This document shows positions 10,152 through 19,691 of a DNA stretch of 64,000 nucleotides, piece after piece; position 1 is the first letter of the stretch, and each line of letters starts with the position of its first letter. The notes under the pieces are model-generated. The model was given only the letters and a program-made list of their open reading frames with translations. It ran no database searches and was not told the DNA's origin. The DNA is from DATFCK01 sp963728975 (GTDB lineage Bacteria; Verrucomicrobiota; Verrucomicrobiia; Chthoniobacterales; UBA10450). The position numbers were made by a program, and so were the translations under genes. Where the stretch lies: contig CAVSMF010000006.1 in the NCBI GenBank assembly GCA_963728975.1, positions 1 through 64,000 of the forward strand. The letters run 5' to 3'.

Positions 10152-10562
10152 CTATTTCCGGCGCAGCGGTACCGCAATTTCTTGATCGCGCCGGGACAAA
10201 ACCACCTGTCCGTCTTGGATCGCTTTCACCGTCACCTGGTAAGTCTGGCTTCCGACCCGGAGCCCAAACTGCTGGCCCTCCTGCATGATCTTGCCATTGA
10301 TGATGGCAAAATGCTGTCCTCGTCCGAGGGTGATTGAGGTGACCGCAAAAGCGCTGATGGGGATTTCGCCGCCGGCCTGCTCGTTGCCGTTGGTCGTCAG
10401 CTTGGCGGCCGGCTTCCAGCCAATCGGCCAAAATGGGCTGCGAGTTCCATCTTCCATCTTGAAAGAGGACTTGTTCGTGATTTCAAGAGTCGGGGTCTCG
10501 CCGCCGTTTACGCGAGCAGCCAGGGCCAGGACGAGAACAAGGAGACACGCGGTCCTTTTCAT
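10152..10562 (-). CDS. Secreted PilP/GspC-like protein of the pilMNOP operon
   Basis: A 136-residue exported protein with signal peptide (KRTACLLVLVLALAARVNGG). The C-terminal half (HFAIINGKIMQEGQQFG...TVKAIQDGQVVLSRRDQEIAVPL) has the short beta-domain pattern of PilP and the GspC homology region: an 'ING...G' turn, then a V-x-x-I and V-x-L strand pair. It is the last gene of a minus-strand operon after PilM-, PilN- and PilO-like genes, and its ATG overlaps the PilO stop. This matches the gene order pilM-N-O-P that builds the inner-membrane alignment complex of type IV pili. The identity is inferred from domain shape and position; sequence similarity alone is weak. Confidence 0.7.
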   Translation of the reverse strand: MKRTACLLVLVLALAARVNGGETPTLEITNKSSFKMEDGTRSPFWPIGWKPAAKLTTNGNEQAGGEIPISAFAVTSITLGRGQHFAIINGKIMQEGQQFGLRVGSQTYQVTVKAIQDGQVVLSRRDQEIAVPLRRK

Positions 10563-11128
10563 TGTTTTTGGATGATGTTGGTCGCCATGAGCGTTACCTG
10601 TTGGAATTCCAGATCGTCCGGTGCGATGCGAATGCTGAGCTTCATGATTGAGAGCAGAGGCTCGCGATTCTCCAGGTCGGCGACCGCTTTACCCAGGGCC
10701 GCGTAATCGGCCTGGGGCAGCTCGATTACCCAGCTATACTTCGACCAGCCGGAAAGTTCCTGTTCCTTGAACGGTGAATTCCCGTCCAGCCGGGCAACCG
10801 CCTTGTCGATTTGCTCGTTTGCGAAAAATATCTTGATCCGTGGCGGAAACCACGCGATCGGCGCGCCCTCCGAATTGAGCGCCTTCAAGGCCGCGAATCG
10901 GGCCGTGGCCCTTTTGGCCTGTCGTTCCAGGTTTGCGACCTTGTTCAAGTTGTCTTTGGACGAATCGAGTTGGGCCTGTTTGTCTTTGATCGCGGTGATC
11001 ATCGCCCGCCGACTGCGGTTGAGCGGTCCGAGGAAAAACGTGAAATAGACGTAAAGAAGAAAGATAAAGCCGGCCACGCTTAGCCCGACTTTTTGCAACT
11101 GATCTTTGTTCAGTTTGGGCAGGTTCAT
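10559..11128 (-). CDS. pilO: PilO-like inner-membrane pilus assembly protein
   Basis: A 189-residue bitopic membrane protein: short cytoplasmic start, one transmembrane helix (VGLSVAGFIFLLYVYFTFFL), a charged coiled-coil stretch (AMITAIKDKQAQLDSSKDNLNKVANLERQAKRA region) and a ferredoxin-like periplasmic domain, the layout of PilO/GspM. It overlaps both neighbours by four bases, typical of translational coupling in pilMNOP operons. PilO pairs with PilN to link the outer-membrane secretin to the cytoplasmic motor. The gene symbol rests on position and topology. Confidence 0.78.
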   Translation of the reverse strand: MNLPKLNKDQLQKVGLSVAGFIFLLYVYFTFFLGPLNRSRRAMITAIKDKQAQLDSSKDNLNKVANLERQAKRATARFAALKALNSEGAPIAWFPPRIKIFFANEQIDKAVARLDGNSPFKEQELSGWSKYSWVIELPQADYAALGKAVADLENREPLLSIMKLSIRIAPDDLEFQQVTLMATNIIQKQ

Positions 11129-11799
11129 CGGCGGTGATCCCGGGCGGGCCGGGCGGATGGGGCGGGTGGGGCGAGCGAGGCGGGTTCTGTCGCTTTTGCC
11201 GGTTTAAAAGTCAGGCCCAAAACATAATGAGCCATCATCATGTTGGTGCCGCCGACCTTCACCATGGTATCGAGGTCTTCCAGGGCTTTGAATTCGACTT
11301 TGACGTCGGTGTAGCCGCCCTTGCCGAGCTGCTCGCCCAGCATCTGGCGCAAGTCTTCCGCGGCCGAGCGTGGTTCCCGACCTGCGGCAACGCCTTCGAT
11401 GACCACGCTGACCTCCTGTTTATCGTCCAGCACCGTTCCTTCAAGGCTGGTGAGTTGGGTGTTGGGCGCGACACAGTGAGAGACCTGCTCCAGGAACGGC
11501 GCCCAGAAGAAACGATGTTCGATGTAATTGTCCAGGGCGCCAGTGGTTTTGATAATGCCGTTGAGTTCCTCGGCCCGTTTTTGGGCGCCTGTGATTTTGG
11601 GTTCAACCTTGGCCCATTCCGCCTCGACTGCGGACAACTGCTTTTTGATCGCGAGGGTCCGATATGCATTCCACGAGTAGAAGAGGAAAAGCAACGCGCC
11701 CATGCCGACCAAGATGATTACTCCGATCTTGAGCGGGTCGCGTTGCCGTTGCCTTTGTTCCAGAATCTCCTCGTGAAGGAGGTTAAGATGGAGTGCCAT
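11125..11799 (-). CDS. pilN: PilN-like inner-membrane pilus assembly protein
   Basis: A 224-residue protein that starts with the typical PilN-type N-terminal tail (MALHLNLLHEEILEQRQRQRD), which in the family docks onto PilM, followed by one transmembrane helix (IGVIILVGMGALLFLFYSW), a coiled coil, and a periplasmic ferredoxin-like fold. The C-terminus is an unusual Ala/Pro-rich tail (about 25 residues, AKATEPASLAPPAPSARPARDHRR region). It lies five bases after pilM and overlaps pilO by four. Confidence 0.8.
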   Translation of the reverse strand: MALHLNLLHEEILEQRQRQRDPLKIGVIILVGMGALLFLFYSWNAYRTLAIKKQLSAVEAEWAKVEPKITGAQKRAEELNGIIKTTGALDNYIEHRFFWAPFLEQVSHCVAPNTQLTSLEGTVLDDKQEVSVVIEGVAAGREPRSAAEDLRQMLGEQLGKGGYTDVKVEFKALEDLDTMVKVGGTNMMMAHYVLGLTFKPAKATEPASLAPPAPSARPARDHRR

Positions 11800-11804
11800 T
11801 GGGC

Positions 11805-12884
11805 CTAATTGCTCAGATATTCAAAAGCGGCGCCACAAGCGACGTTAAGGGAAACAAATTCATGCGGTAATGCCTGACGTTTGCCTGCCGGAAGCGCCAC
11901 TTCACAGGTTTCAAGCGGATCCCAAATTTCGCAGGGCAGACTGAGCTCGTCGCTCAGACATTGCAGGACCGTTTCGGCGCGGGCCAATCCGCCGGAGACA
12001 AAGATTCGGTTGATGCTTTCCTCGCGCTGGCCCTCAAAGAATCCAATCGAATTACGCACTTCGGTGCCCAGCCGCATCAGGGAACCTCGGCAAATCTCGG
12101 CCATTCCAGCATCTGACTGCAAAAGCATTTCCCAGGCAGCGTTAGCCTCCAGCGCCCCCTCGGCCGTCATTGCCTGAGTTAAAGCTTTTCCGCCGTAATC
12201 GATGCTGCGGACCAGGACCAGTTCCCCCTTGCTCCCAATCAACACCGTGCTCTCCAGGTGTCCCATGTCCAGAAGCAGGAAGGCTTCATGCGTGAAAATC
12301 TCGGGATAGGCGAACTCAAAAGCATTGAATGAGCAGACCGGAGCCAGCTGTAAAATGTCAGCCGGCGTGCGAATTTTCGCCAGAGCCTCGGAAACCCTCT
12401 TGACCAGACTGCGCGGAGTCCCGCCGACCAAATACTTCGTTTTAGTGGCCACCCCGCTTTGAAGCGCGACATTTCCCGAGTCGGCGGGCCGATCATCGGT
12501 TGAACCATTTTCCAACGGGTAAGGATTGACCGGTGCGACATCCAGCACGAGTTCCCGGCATTCCTGATTTAACACTGCGAGTCCGTTGAGGCGCAGCGCG
12601 TTGCGGAGCAGATCGACCGGGGTATCGGGTTGCTCGACGATGCGCAGAAGCGAAGAAGGATCCGAGATGGCAATAGCGCACCCTTTGCCGTTGCCGCCGA
12701 GATCGCGCAGAAGCAGTTTAAGCTCCTGAGCCAGTTGTTCCGTGGTTGCTATCTCTTCCGGAATGTCGCGCGAAGCAAAACTGGTCAGGACGAAGCGGGA
12801 CTCGCTTTTGCGGCGAATTGAAACGGCCTTGAACGCGCGTTTGCCCAAGTCTATTCCAATAACAGAATCTCCGCGTCTGGCCAT
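11805..12884 (-). CDS. pilM: PilM-like actin-fold ATPase of the pilus machinery
   Basis: A 359-residue cytoplasmic protein of the FtsA/PilM actin-like family. Nucleotide-site motifs are visible: phosphate 1 (SVIGIDLGKRAFKAVSIRR), phosphate 2 (AFLLLDMGHLESTVLIG) and the adenosine motif (RIFVSGGLARAETVLQCL). It is the first gene of the minus-strand pilMNOP-like operon, preceded by about 280 bases with no gene and probably the promoter, although no convincing -35/-10 pair could be picked. PilM binds the PilN tail and anchors the complex in the cytoplasm. Confidence 0.88.
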   Translation of the reverse strand: MARRGDSVIGIDLGKRAFKAVSIRRKSESRFVLTSFASRDIPEEIATTEQLAQELKLLLRDLGGNGKGCAIAISDPSSLLRIVEQPDTPVDLLRNALRLNGLAVLNQECRELVLDVAPVNPYPLENGSTDDRPADSGNVALQSGVATKTKYLVGGTPRSLVKRVSEALAKIRTPADILQLAPVCSFNAFEFAYPEIFTHEAFLLLDMGHLESTVLIGSKGELVLVRSIDYGGKALTQAMTAEGALEANAAWEMLLQSDAGMAEICRGSLMRLGTEVRNSIGFFEGQREESINRIFVSGGLARAETVLQCLSDELSLPCEIWDPLETCEVALPAGKRQALPHEFVSLNVACGAAFEYLSN

Positions 12885-13165
12885 GGTGGTCGTGTCCCAT
12901 ATAGCGGGAACCGTGCCGACAGAAATGTTTTCTCCCCAAGCACCCGGGTAAAGCGAAGGGGCCGGACCCGGGCATTTGGCGCGAGTTTTTTGAATGAACG
13001 ATTGGCTTTTGGCGTGTCCGTTTCGGAGTGTGATTGGACAAACAGCAAAGACCGGATTGGCGGCGCGGCCCGATTTTATGAAAATTATAAAAAACGTATC
13101 CGGCGGTTGGTTTTCTCTTCGTTCGTCCCGGCCGCCGGCTCCATCACGCTTGAAACCAAAAGGTC

Positions 13166-14578
13166 CTAGGCCGCTTTGCTCGCCCGATAGCCGAAGAATC
13201 CCCGTTGCTTAATCATTTGGGCAACTTCAGAAGGAACCATTTGCTCCCAACTGCTGTCGCCCGATTGGAGTTTGGCCAGAGCATCCGGCGGAAAAATCCG
13301 TAGATACTCGGGATGGTAATCAGTGATTTCCTCGATGAACTGGTTGTCCAAGAGGTAGCGGAATAGCGATTGCAGATTCGGAGCGACTCGCACCTGAGTA
13401 GCGGTAAGAATTTTTCCGGTCGGCTCATCGATCATCGGATAGACGAAGAGCTTTAAGCCGCATTTGAACATGCGGCCGAGGGCCTCGAGAATTCCGCCTT
13501 CGAGATTGAGATAATATCTTTCATTGAAAATTTCGAGGAGACTCGGAACACCCATGACCAGGCCGATTGGCCGGTTCGTGTAACGCGAGAGATAACCGGC
13601 CAGCCGGTAATACTCGCCGAACCTGGAAATGAGAACGGTGCGTCCGAGGGCGCCGAGGATATCAACCCGGGCCAGGAAATCGCGGTGGTCCAACTGTCCT
13701 TCCGCCAACAGATTCTCAAGTGTCATTTCCATCAAAACGACCAACTCGTCCCCGGAGCACCCGAACTGTTTCAGAAAGACGCCGCATGCCCCGTCCAGCA
13801 TGTCGTTTGTCGCGTAGGTCACCGGTCGAAAACTGCCGCGTTCCACCAGGATGGCTTTTTTATGAAATACTTCAGCCGGCTGCACCGTTTCTCCGTCCGC
13901 CTTGAACATCACTGCGCTGGTTAATCCCTGGCTTACCAGCTGCAAGCTCATCAACCGGTTATCGACTTTCTCGAAAGCGGGTCCTGAAAACTTGATCATA
14001 TCCACTTGGATGCGGCCGGGAGCGAAGTTTTCCTGCAAGGAGGAAATCAGCTTTTCCGGCTGGGCATGGTAAAACGCGCCATAAACCAGATTCACACCGC
14101 TGACGCCCAGCGCTTCCTGTTGAGCGATGTTGGTGTCGTCGAGCATCCGGACATGAGCGATGATTTGGCTCGGCTGACCGCGCGGTTCTGTTTGGAACCG
14201 GACCCCGAGCCATCCGTGAGATTCGTTGTGTTGCTTAAAGCTTCGCGCGGCAACGGTGTCGGCGAAGACGAAGAAGGTGCGTTGATCGCCCAATTTGGCA
14301 TCGAGCCGTTCGATAAGCAGATCGTACTCGCGTTCGAGCATCGTCTGAAGCCGGGCGCGGCTGACGTAACGCTCCGCCGGCCCATAAATGGCATCGCTGA
14401 ACGTCATGTCGTAGGCGGACATCGTCTTTGCCACTGTTCCGGCCGCACCGCCAACCCGAAAAAACCGGCGAGCCACTTCCTGGCCCGCGCCGATTTCCAC
14501 AAAAGTCCCGTACTTTCTGGTGTCCAGATTGATCTGGAACGCTTTCTTGTTGGTCCCGACATCCATCTCCGGGTTCAT
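13166..14578 (-). CDS. Conserved protein of unresolved function (labels such as 'TonB-dependent receptor' would be misleading)
   Basis: A 470-residue protein with no signal peptide and no clear transmembrane or barrel pattern. It starts at ATG 14576-14578 (MNPEMDVGTNKKAFQINLD), where strong conservation begins; the frame upstream is not protein-like. Recognisable blocks are KYGTFVEIGAGQEVARRFF, AGTVAKTMSAYDMTFSDAIYG, RTFFVFADTVAARSF, HGWLGVRFQTEP, LVVLMEMTLENLL and FPPDALAKL...WEQMVP. I recognise it as a widespread bacterial family that databases label inconsistently, including as a nucleotide adenylyltransferase-like protein, and for which I know no demonstrated activity. It is a single gene, separate from the pilus operon and the Bat operon. 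Predicted cytoplasmic. Confidence 0.85.
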   Translation of the reverse strand: MNPEMDVGTNKKAFQINLDTRKYGTFVEIGAGQEVARRFFRVGGAAGTVAKTMSAYDMTFSDAIYGPAERYVSRARLQTMLEREYDLLIERLDAKLGDQRTFFVFADTVAARSFKQHNESHGWLGVRFQTEPRGQPSQIIAHVRMLDDTNIAQQEALGVSGVNLVYGAFYHAQPEKLISSLQENFAPGRIQVDMIKFSGPAFEKVDNRLMSLQLVSQGLTSAVMFKADGETVQPAEVFHKKAILVERGSFRPVTYATNDMLDGACGVFLKQFGCSGDELVVLMEMTLENLLAEGQLDHRDFLARVDILGALGRTVLISRFGEYYRLAGYLSRYTNRPIGLVMGVPSLLEIFNERYYLNLEGGILEALGRMFKCGLKLFVYPMIDEPTGKILTATQVRVAPNLQSLFRYLLDNQFIEEITDYHPEYLRIFPPDALAKLQSGDSSWEQMVPSEVAQMIKQRGFFGYRASKAA

Positions 14579-14757
14579 CCTGCTTCTGTACCGGTGATCG
14601 GTGATGGTCGCAAATCGTCCGATAACGAGCGGCGGCGTCCCAGCCGCGGGGTATCCGGAGTAGCGCGAGTCTGGAACATTGCGATTCCCGGTCCCGGGCA
14701 AGTCGGTCACTTGCCCTCTGCAGATCGGGGGTGGAAAGCCGCCGGCTTTTGAAAAAG

Positions 14758-15504
14758 TTACAGCCGAACCCGCTCCGCGCTGTCAGCCGGGATCCATCCG
14801 CGTAATTTGTTCGGCAGAACAGCATAAAGCCAGTCGCCGCGTTTGCTTACCACCTTGATTTCGCTTCCAGGGGGCAGGGCCAGCACGCTGCCGGCGTTGT
14901 CAGCGGTGGCAAGCCGGGCTTGAACGTTGTGACCGGTGATGATGGCCAATGCCCGGCCATGATTGCCGGTCTCCAGCAGCGACACGGCCATTACCAGGAA
15001 AGTGCAAAGGACGAAGTTCAGAGCCGAGAATACGGCTACTGCCGGCGCTTTTCTCTTCTTCAACAGCAAGAGGACAAGAGAAAATGCGCCGAGCCAAAAC
15101 GTTATCGCTCCAGCAATTGTGTATCCCCGGATGTTGCCCATGCGAAACCATCGCTCCGGCCACGTTCTCGGCAGTTCCAGAGCGCGCGCTTCGTCACGCG
15201 TCACCTCCAGATTGGCAGTGGTTTCCGGCTGGTGCCGATCGAGGGCCAGAGCGCGTTCGTAATTCAAAATCGCACGGCCAAAATCGCCAGTGCGAAAAAA
15301 GGCGTTCCCAAGATTGTAAAACAGGGGCGCGCTCCATTCCCTGGCTTGAACGAGCCCTTCATAACCGCGAATGGCATCCTGGAACTTTCCCTCTCCATAT
15401 TCATGGTTGGCTTTGGCGAACGCGCCGTTGGATTGAGCCAAAGCGGAAGGCAGCAACATCAGGCATCCAAGAACAAAGCCGGTGAGAAAGGAAATCCGTT
15501 TCAT
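14758..15504 (-). CDS. batE: BatE-like TPR/SH3 membrane protein
   Basis: A 248-residue protein: signal peptide (RISFLTGFVLGCLMLLPSALAQ), tetratricopeptide repeats (ANHEYGEGKFQDAIRGYEGLV; LFYNLGNAFFRTGDFGRAILNYERAL), two transmembrane helices around residues 130-185, and a C-terminal bacterial SH3 domain (VVSKRGDWLYAVLPNKLRGWIPAD). This is the BatE architecture. Its ATG overlaps the stop of batD, and it is the last gene of the long moxR-bat operon. Bat proteins are linked to aerotolerance and envelope stress; the exact mechanism is unknown. Confidence 0.88.
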   Translation of the reverse strand: MKRISFLTGFVLGCLMLLPSALAQSNGAFAKANHEYGEGKFQDAIRGYEGLVQAREWSAPLFYNLGNAFFRTGDFGRAILNYERALALDRHQPETTANLEVTRDEARALELPRTWPERWFRMGNIRGYTIAGAITFWLGAFSLVLLLLKKRKAPAVAVFSALNFVLCTFLVMAVSLLETGNHGRALAIITGHNVQARLATADNAGSVLALPPGSEIKVVSKRGDWLYAVLPNKLRGWIPADSAERVRL

Positions 15505-17337
15505 GCTCGCAGGTGTTCGATCAGGCTCAATGTTTCCCGACGTGTTTCGGCTGAGACGGTTGCGTTGCCGTTGCCGGAGCCGCCGCTATAACGCAATTCG
15601 TCGCTGCGTTCAAAAAGCCGGCGAAGCTGTTCGCGTTCGCTTTCGTCCATTTGAAATGCCAGGGCGGCGGTCTCGATATCGACGGTGTTGGGATCGATGT
15701 TTTGGGCCAGGGCGGTTTTCAGCTGGATCAGGCGGGAAGCATCGGAAAAATATTCCCCGGGCGCGAGCATTGCGCCGCCGTAGTTTCCGGGTGAGCTCCG
15801 ATGCCTCATGCTGCAGGGCGGCTATTCTCTGGGCCTCCCGGTTGTGCAACCGGGTTTGCCGAATGTTTCGGCCGATTAAACCGGTCAGGCCAAATAACGG
15901 AACCAGTTGAACGAGCCAGAAACCGCGCTGGAGATAGAGCGGTCTGAATGATTCGGATTGGGATGGGCGGTCGCTCAGCTGGTAAAGAATATCTGCCGGC
16001 TTTTCGGTCGGTTTGGCGGCCGGGGCAGCGGGAGAGGCTGCCATTGCCGGGGCCGGTGCGGCACTGGCGGCGGCAATACTCCCTCCCTCGACCTGAATCG
16101 GAATGGAATCGCTGCGCAAGGTAACATAGCTTTCTTTCACCGGATCGAAGTAGGTGAAAAGAAAAGGAGGAACAGTCTCCTTCTTTTCGTTAGGCGAAAG
16201 CACGGTTTCAAATGTCTTGTCGCCGCTCAGGCCGACTTCGTCGTTCTGCTTGAACTTGGCCGAGGGCGGATACTGGTGCCAGCCTTGCTGATCCTGGAGC
16301 ACCGGCGCGTTGACTCGATCAAAGTTTCCCCGGCCGGAAATGGTGGCGGTGACCGTAATTGGATCGCCGACCTGGACGCTTTTAGGCTTTGCCTCCGCCG
16401 CCATGGTAAAGTTGCCAACCGCGCCGGAGAAATGGGTCGGGGCATTGGGAGGCAACGGCTTCACCTCCAGGCTGACCGGCTCGCTCTTGACCGTGACCCT
16501 TTGCTGCTGGCCGAACGCTCCAAAGGCATCCCGGAACAGAGGATCCGAGAACGGATCATCTAAATTGAAGATATCAAAAGGCGAATGATTGCGGGAACTG
16601 CCCGGCCGGCGCGGCATGGTCACCAGCGCTTCCGTTTCTGCCGGACCGATGTCGAGTTTACCGGGGCGTGCTGCCGCAATCGCGGTCTTAAACGTGAATA
16701 CTTCCCACTGCCGCCCATTAATATTTTCGAGTTGAGGCTGATCGGGAGCTTGAATTTTTCGCATCGTGAATCCCTGGCCGGCAATCTCGGGCGGCTCAGT
16801 CAGCTTAGCCCGGGTGGCAAAAGCAACCCGAATAACCACTGGAATAATCTCACCCACGTAGGCGGTTTTTTTGGGCACGACTACCTCGGCAAAGGCGATT
16901 TTGTTCGAGTTGACATCTGATTTGCCGGCGGTGTTGGGAACGCCTTGCCCGCCCGGCAAACCACTTACCCGGAGGGTCAACTCCGGCGTGCGCAACGACG
17001 TGTTGCCGACGCGAATGGTTTGCGACGGAATCCTGAATGTCCCCGCCTTGAGCGGCAGGACCGTGTAATTGTAGGTCACACTCGATGTCGTAGTAAAATT
17101 GTGCAGCTCAAATTCGCGCGACGCGCCGGTCTGGTGAATCTCCAGACCGTCAACCGGGATTTCTCCCGGCACAGCCGCTTCCCCGGCATTCGTTACTCTG
17201 ATCTGCAACTGAATCGCCTGACCGACCGCTACGTCCGAGTCGCTCAGGACCGCAGTCACGCTGGGCGACGCCGCGGAAGCAGACCAGATCCCAACTCCGA
17301 GCCCAACTAGCAATGTGAAGAAAATTCGACGCCCCAT
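15501..17337 (-). CDS. batD: BatD (oxygen tolerance) protein, one frameshift near the C-terminus
   Basis: About 611 residues when repaired. Signal peptide (FFTLLVGLGVGIWSASAA), then the repeated immunoglobulin-like BatD domains (AVLSDSDVAVGQAIQLQIRVTN; NKIAFAEVVVPKKTAYVGE; GAVGNFTMAAEAKPKSVQVGDPITVTATISGRGNFD), an Ala/Pro linker and a transmembrane helix (FWLVQLVPLFGLTGLIG). The last about 95 residues (AMLAPGEYFSDASRLIQLKTAL...) are in another frame; the break lies near 15780-15790 and one base removed in a CGG/CGC run rejoins them. The tail has the typical BatD end region. Located between batB/C and batE. Confidence 0.9.
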
Positions 17338-17385
17338 TACATGCTTATCCAGTCGTTCACAGGTTAGACAATACGCTTTACCAGA

Positions 17386-19579
17386 CTACCAATCGTTATA
17401 GACATGCCGCTGAGCCGTGCGTTCATCAAGCTGAACCCGCGCTTCTTCATCCTTCATCGACTGGAGCAGTGCTTTCGCTTGGGCCGCGGTCATTTCCCCC
17501 TCTTTTTCCGGTTCCGCCGGCGCGATTTGAGGAGATTGATTCGGCTTCGGCGATTTATCGCTCGCTGCCCCTTTGATCTCGCCGGAAAATTTCTTATTTG
17601 GCGACTGAGCGGGAACGGGTGAGGGGCTTGCGCCCTGACCGGACCCCTGACCTTCGCCCGGACGCGGCGATGCTGCCGGGTTTTGGTTCTCTCCCGGAGA
17701 AGGAGACGGTTTTGGTTCCTGGTTTTTCGACGAGTTGTTTTTCGGTTCCTGCTTTTTATTATCACTGCCCGCTTTGCCTTGCTGGGGAGAAGGCGACGGA
17801 CTTTCGCCCGATTCACCTCCGGGATTTGGCTGGGATTGGTTTTTCGCCTGCGATTGTCCCTGCTTGTTCTCGGACTTCTGATTTTGTCCCGTTCCGGACT
17901 GATTTTGATTCTGTGAATTTTGTTGCTGGTTTTGCTGCTGCTGATTTTGCTTGGAAGAGTTCGGTTGTTGTTGTTTGTTGTTGCTGGCCGCCCTGGCCTC
18001 CGCCCGATCCCTTGTTCTGGTCCTTTTGGCCCTTCTTGGGCGGAAACGGCGGGGGCGGCTGCTTTTTCTTTCGGTGATGCTTTAACCGATCGATCTTCTT
18101 TTTCACGTCCTCCAGATTTGTCTTGGCCGCCTGATTATTGGGATCGAGTTTCAGGACGTCTTGATAATGGGATTTTGCGTTTTCCAAATCTTTCAGCGCG
18201 TGTTCGTCGGTTTTTGCCATATCGGCGCGTTCCTCGAGCGTTCGCCCCATGTTGAAATGACTGTTTTCCTGCAGGCTTTTGTCTTTCGTTAGCAAAGCCT
18301 GGCTGAACGCCTCCGTTGCCTTGTCGTAGTCACGCATTTTGTAAGCAGCGGCTCCGGCATCGAACTGTATCTTGTCGTTTACCGGAGAATCGGGGTGACT
18401 TTTCAAGTCGTCCTGGAATGCCTGGTAAGCATCCGCGTATTTGCCCTCGCGATAGAGGCCCAGACCTGGCGCAGTTGCGGACGCTGGCTGTGGGCAAACC
18501 AGCAGCAGAGCAGCTGCTGCCGCCGCTGTTGCTGTTGCGGTTGCGGTTTTGGCCTGGAAAGACCGCGAAGAGCGAAGCCGCATGCGCTTTCGTTCGCTGA
18601 GCAGCATCGCGGTCGCAAGTGCGAGCAGCGCGGCCCCCAGCGGCCACTCGTATCGTTCGATCGGTCTTCGGGACAACCGGGCGTCGATGTCGCGGGCGTT
18701 CATTTTGTCGAGACCGTCGGCGAAAAGTTGTCTCATCGTCCGGGGGCCTCTCTCCAGGTGCAAATAAAGCCCTCCGGTGCTTCGGGCGATTTCGCGCAAC
18801 CGTTTCTCGTCCAACTTCGATTTCACGACTTCGCCCTTGGAATCCTTAACGAAACCGGTTCCTCCATCCTGCTCCCGGATCGGGATGAGTGAACCCTGAG
18901 CGGTGCCGACGCCAATCGTGAAAATTCGGACACCGGCGTCGGCCGCGGCTTTGGCGGTCTTTATTGCATCGCCGCTCAACTCCTCGCCGTCGGTGAAAAT
19001 TACCAGGGCCCGATTTCCGATTGCGCTTTTCCCGTAAGTGCGTCGAGCGAGATCGATCGCCTCCGAAATGTTGGTCCCGCCTTCCGGAATGATTTGGGTG
19101 TCGAGGTCGTTGATCGCTTCGACAACTGCATCGTAATCGATCGTCAAAGGCGCCTGGACGAATGCGCGCCCGGCAAACGCAATCAAACCGATGCGGTCGC
19201 CCTGCAATTGGGCGATCAGGTCCTGGGTGGCGAGTTTGACCCGTTCAAGCCGATTGGGCTGCACGTCGTTGGCCAGCATACTGCGGGAAGTATCGACGGC
19301 GAGGAGCAGATCGATTCCTTTGCGCTTTACGTTTTGGAAAGTGTAACCCCAGCGTGGGGCGGCCAGACTGACCAGAGCCAGTCCGAGTCCGAACAATTGC
19401 AGGCCAAAACGAAGATTGCGCCGGAAACGATTAACTGTTCCGGACAACTGAGGCAACAATCGCGGGGCGACAAATTCGGTCAACCGCTTCCGGGTTTTTC
19501 GTTCGGCCCGGACAAAAATCGCGGCCAGCACCGGTAACGCCAGCAAACCCCATAACCACTCCGGTGCGCCGAAAGTCAT
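17386..19579 (-). CDS. BatB-BatC fusion: von Willebrand A domain plus TPR and Q/P/S-rich tail, one frameshift
   Basis: About 730 residues when repaired. The N-terminal half is BatB-like: two membrane helices, a VWA domain with MIDAS motif (LLAVDTSRSM) and matching G-G-T-N-I-S and FTDGEEL motifs, and a third helix (PLGAALLALATAMLLS). Then comes an Ala/Thr stretch resembling a second signal/anchor, TPR repeats (GLGLYREGKYADAYQAFQDDL; AYKMRDYDKATEAFSQAL; YQDVLKLDPNNQAAKTNLEDV), and a long Gln/Asn/Pro/Ser-rich region ending with MTAAQAKALLQSMKDEEA, the usual BatC end. The frame breaks at a TTT run near 17974-17976: dropping one base turns QQQQTTTTE into a poly-Q run continuing to TAG 17386-17388. 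Confidence 0.88.
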
Positions 19580-19588
19580 GGGTTTAGT

Positions 19589-19680
19589 GTCATCCCGAGC
19601 GGAGCGAAGCGCAGTCGAGGGATCCCGCAGAAATACTCGGTGGTAACTCCGCGGGATTCCTCGATTTCGCTCGGAATGAC
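19589..19680. repeat. Long palindrome, GTCATCCCGAGC family (complete copy)
   Basis: The left arm begins GTCATCCCGAGCGGAGCGAA and ends GAGGGATCCCGC; the right arm begins GCGGGATTCCTCGA and ends GCTCGGAATGAC. The arms are imperfect inverted repeats of about 30-40 bases around a short centre. Single arms of the same family occur at 22155-22191, 22536-22563, 42443-42477 and 52727-52757. It lies between batA and batB/C, where a hairpin could attenuate read-through in the operon. It is also a dispersed repeat. Confidence 0.8.
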
Positions 19681-19691
19681 TGTTGGAAGGT

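Noticed and set aside
17490..17816. Small Arg/Lys-rich open frame
   Set aside because: Wrong-frame reading of the batC tail; the true frame ends with MTAAQAKALLQSMKDEEA at 17386.
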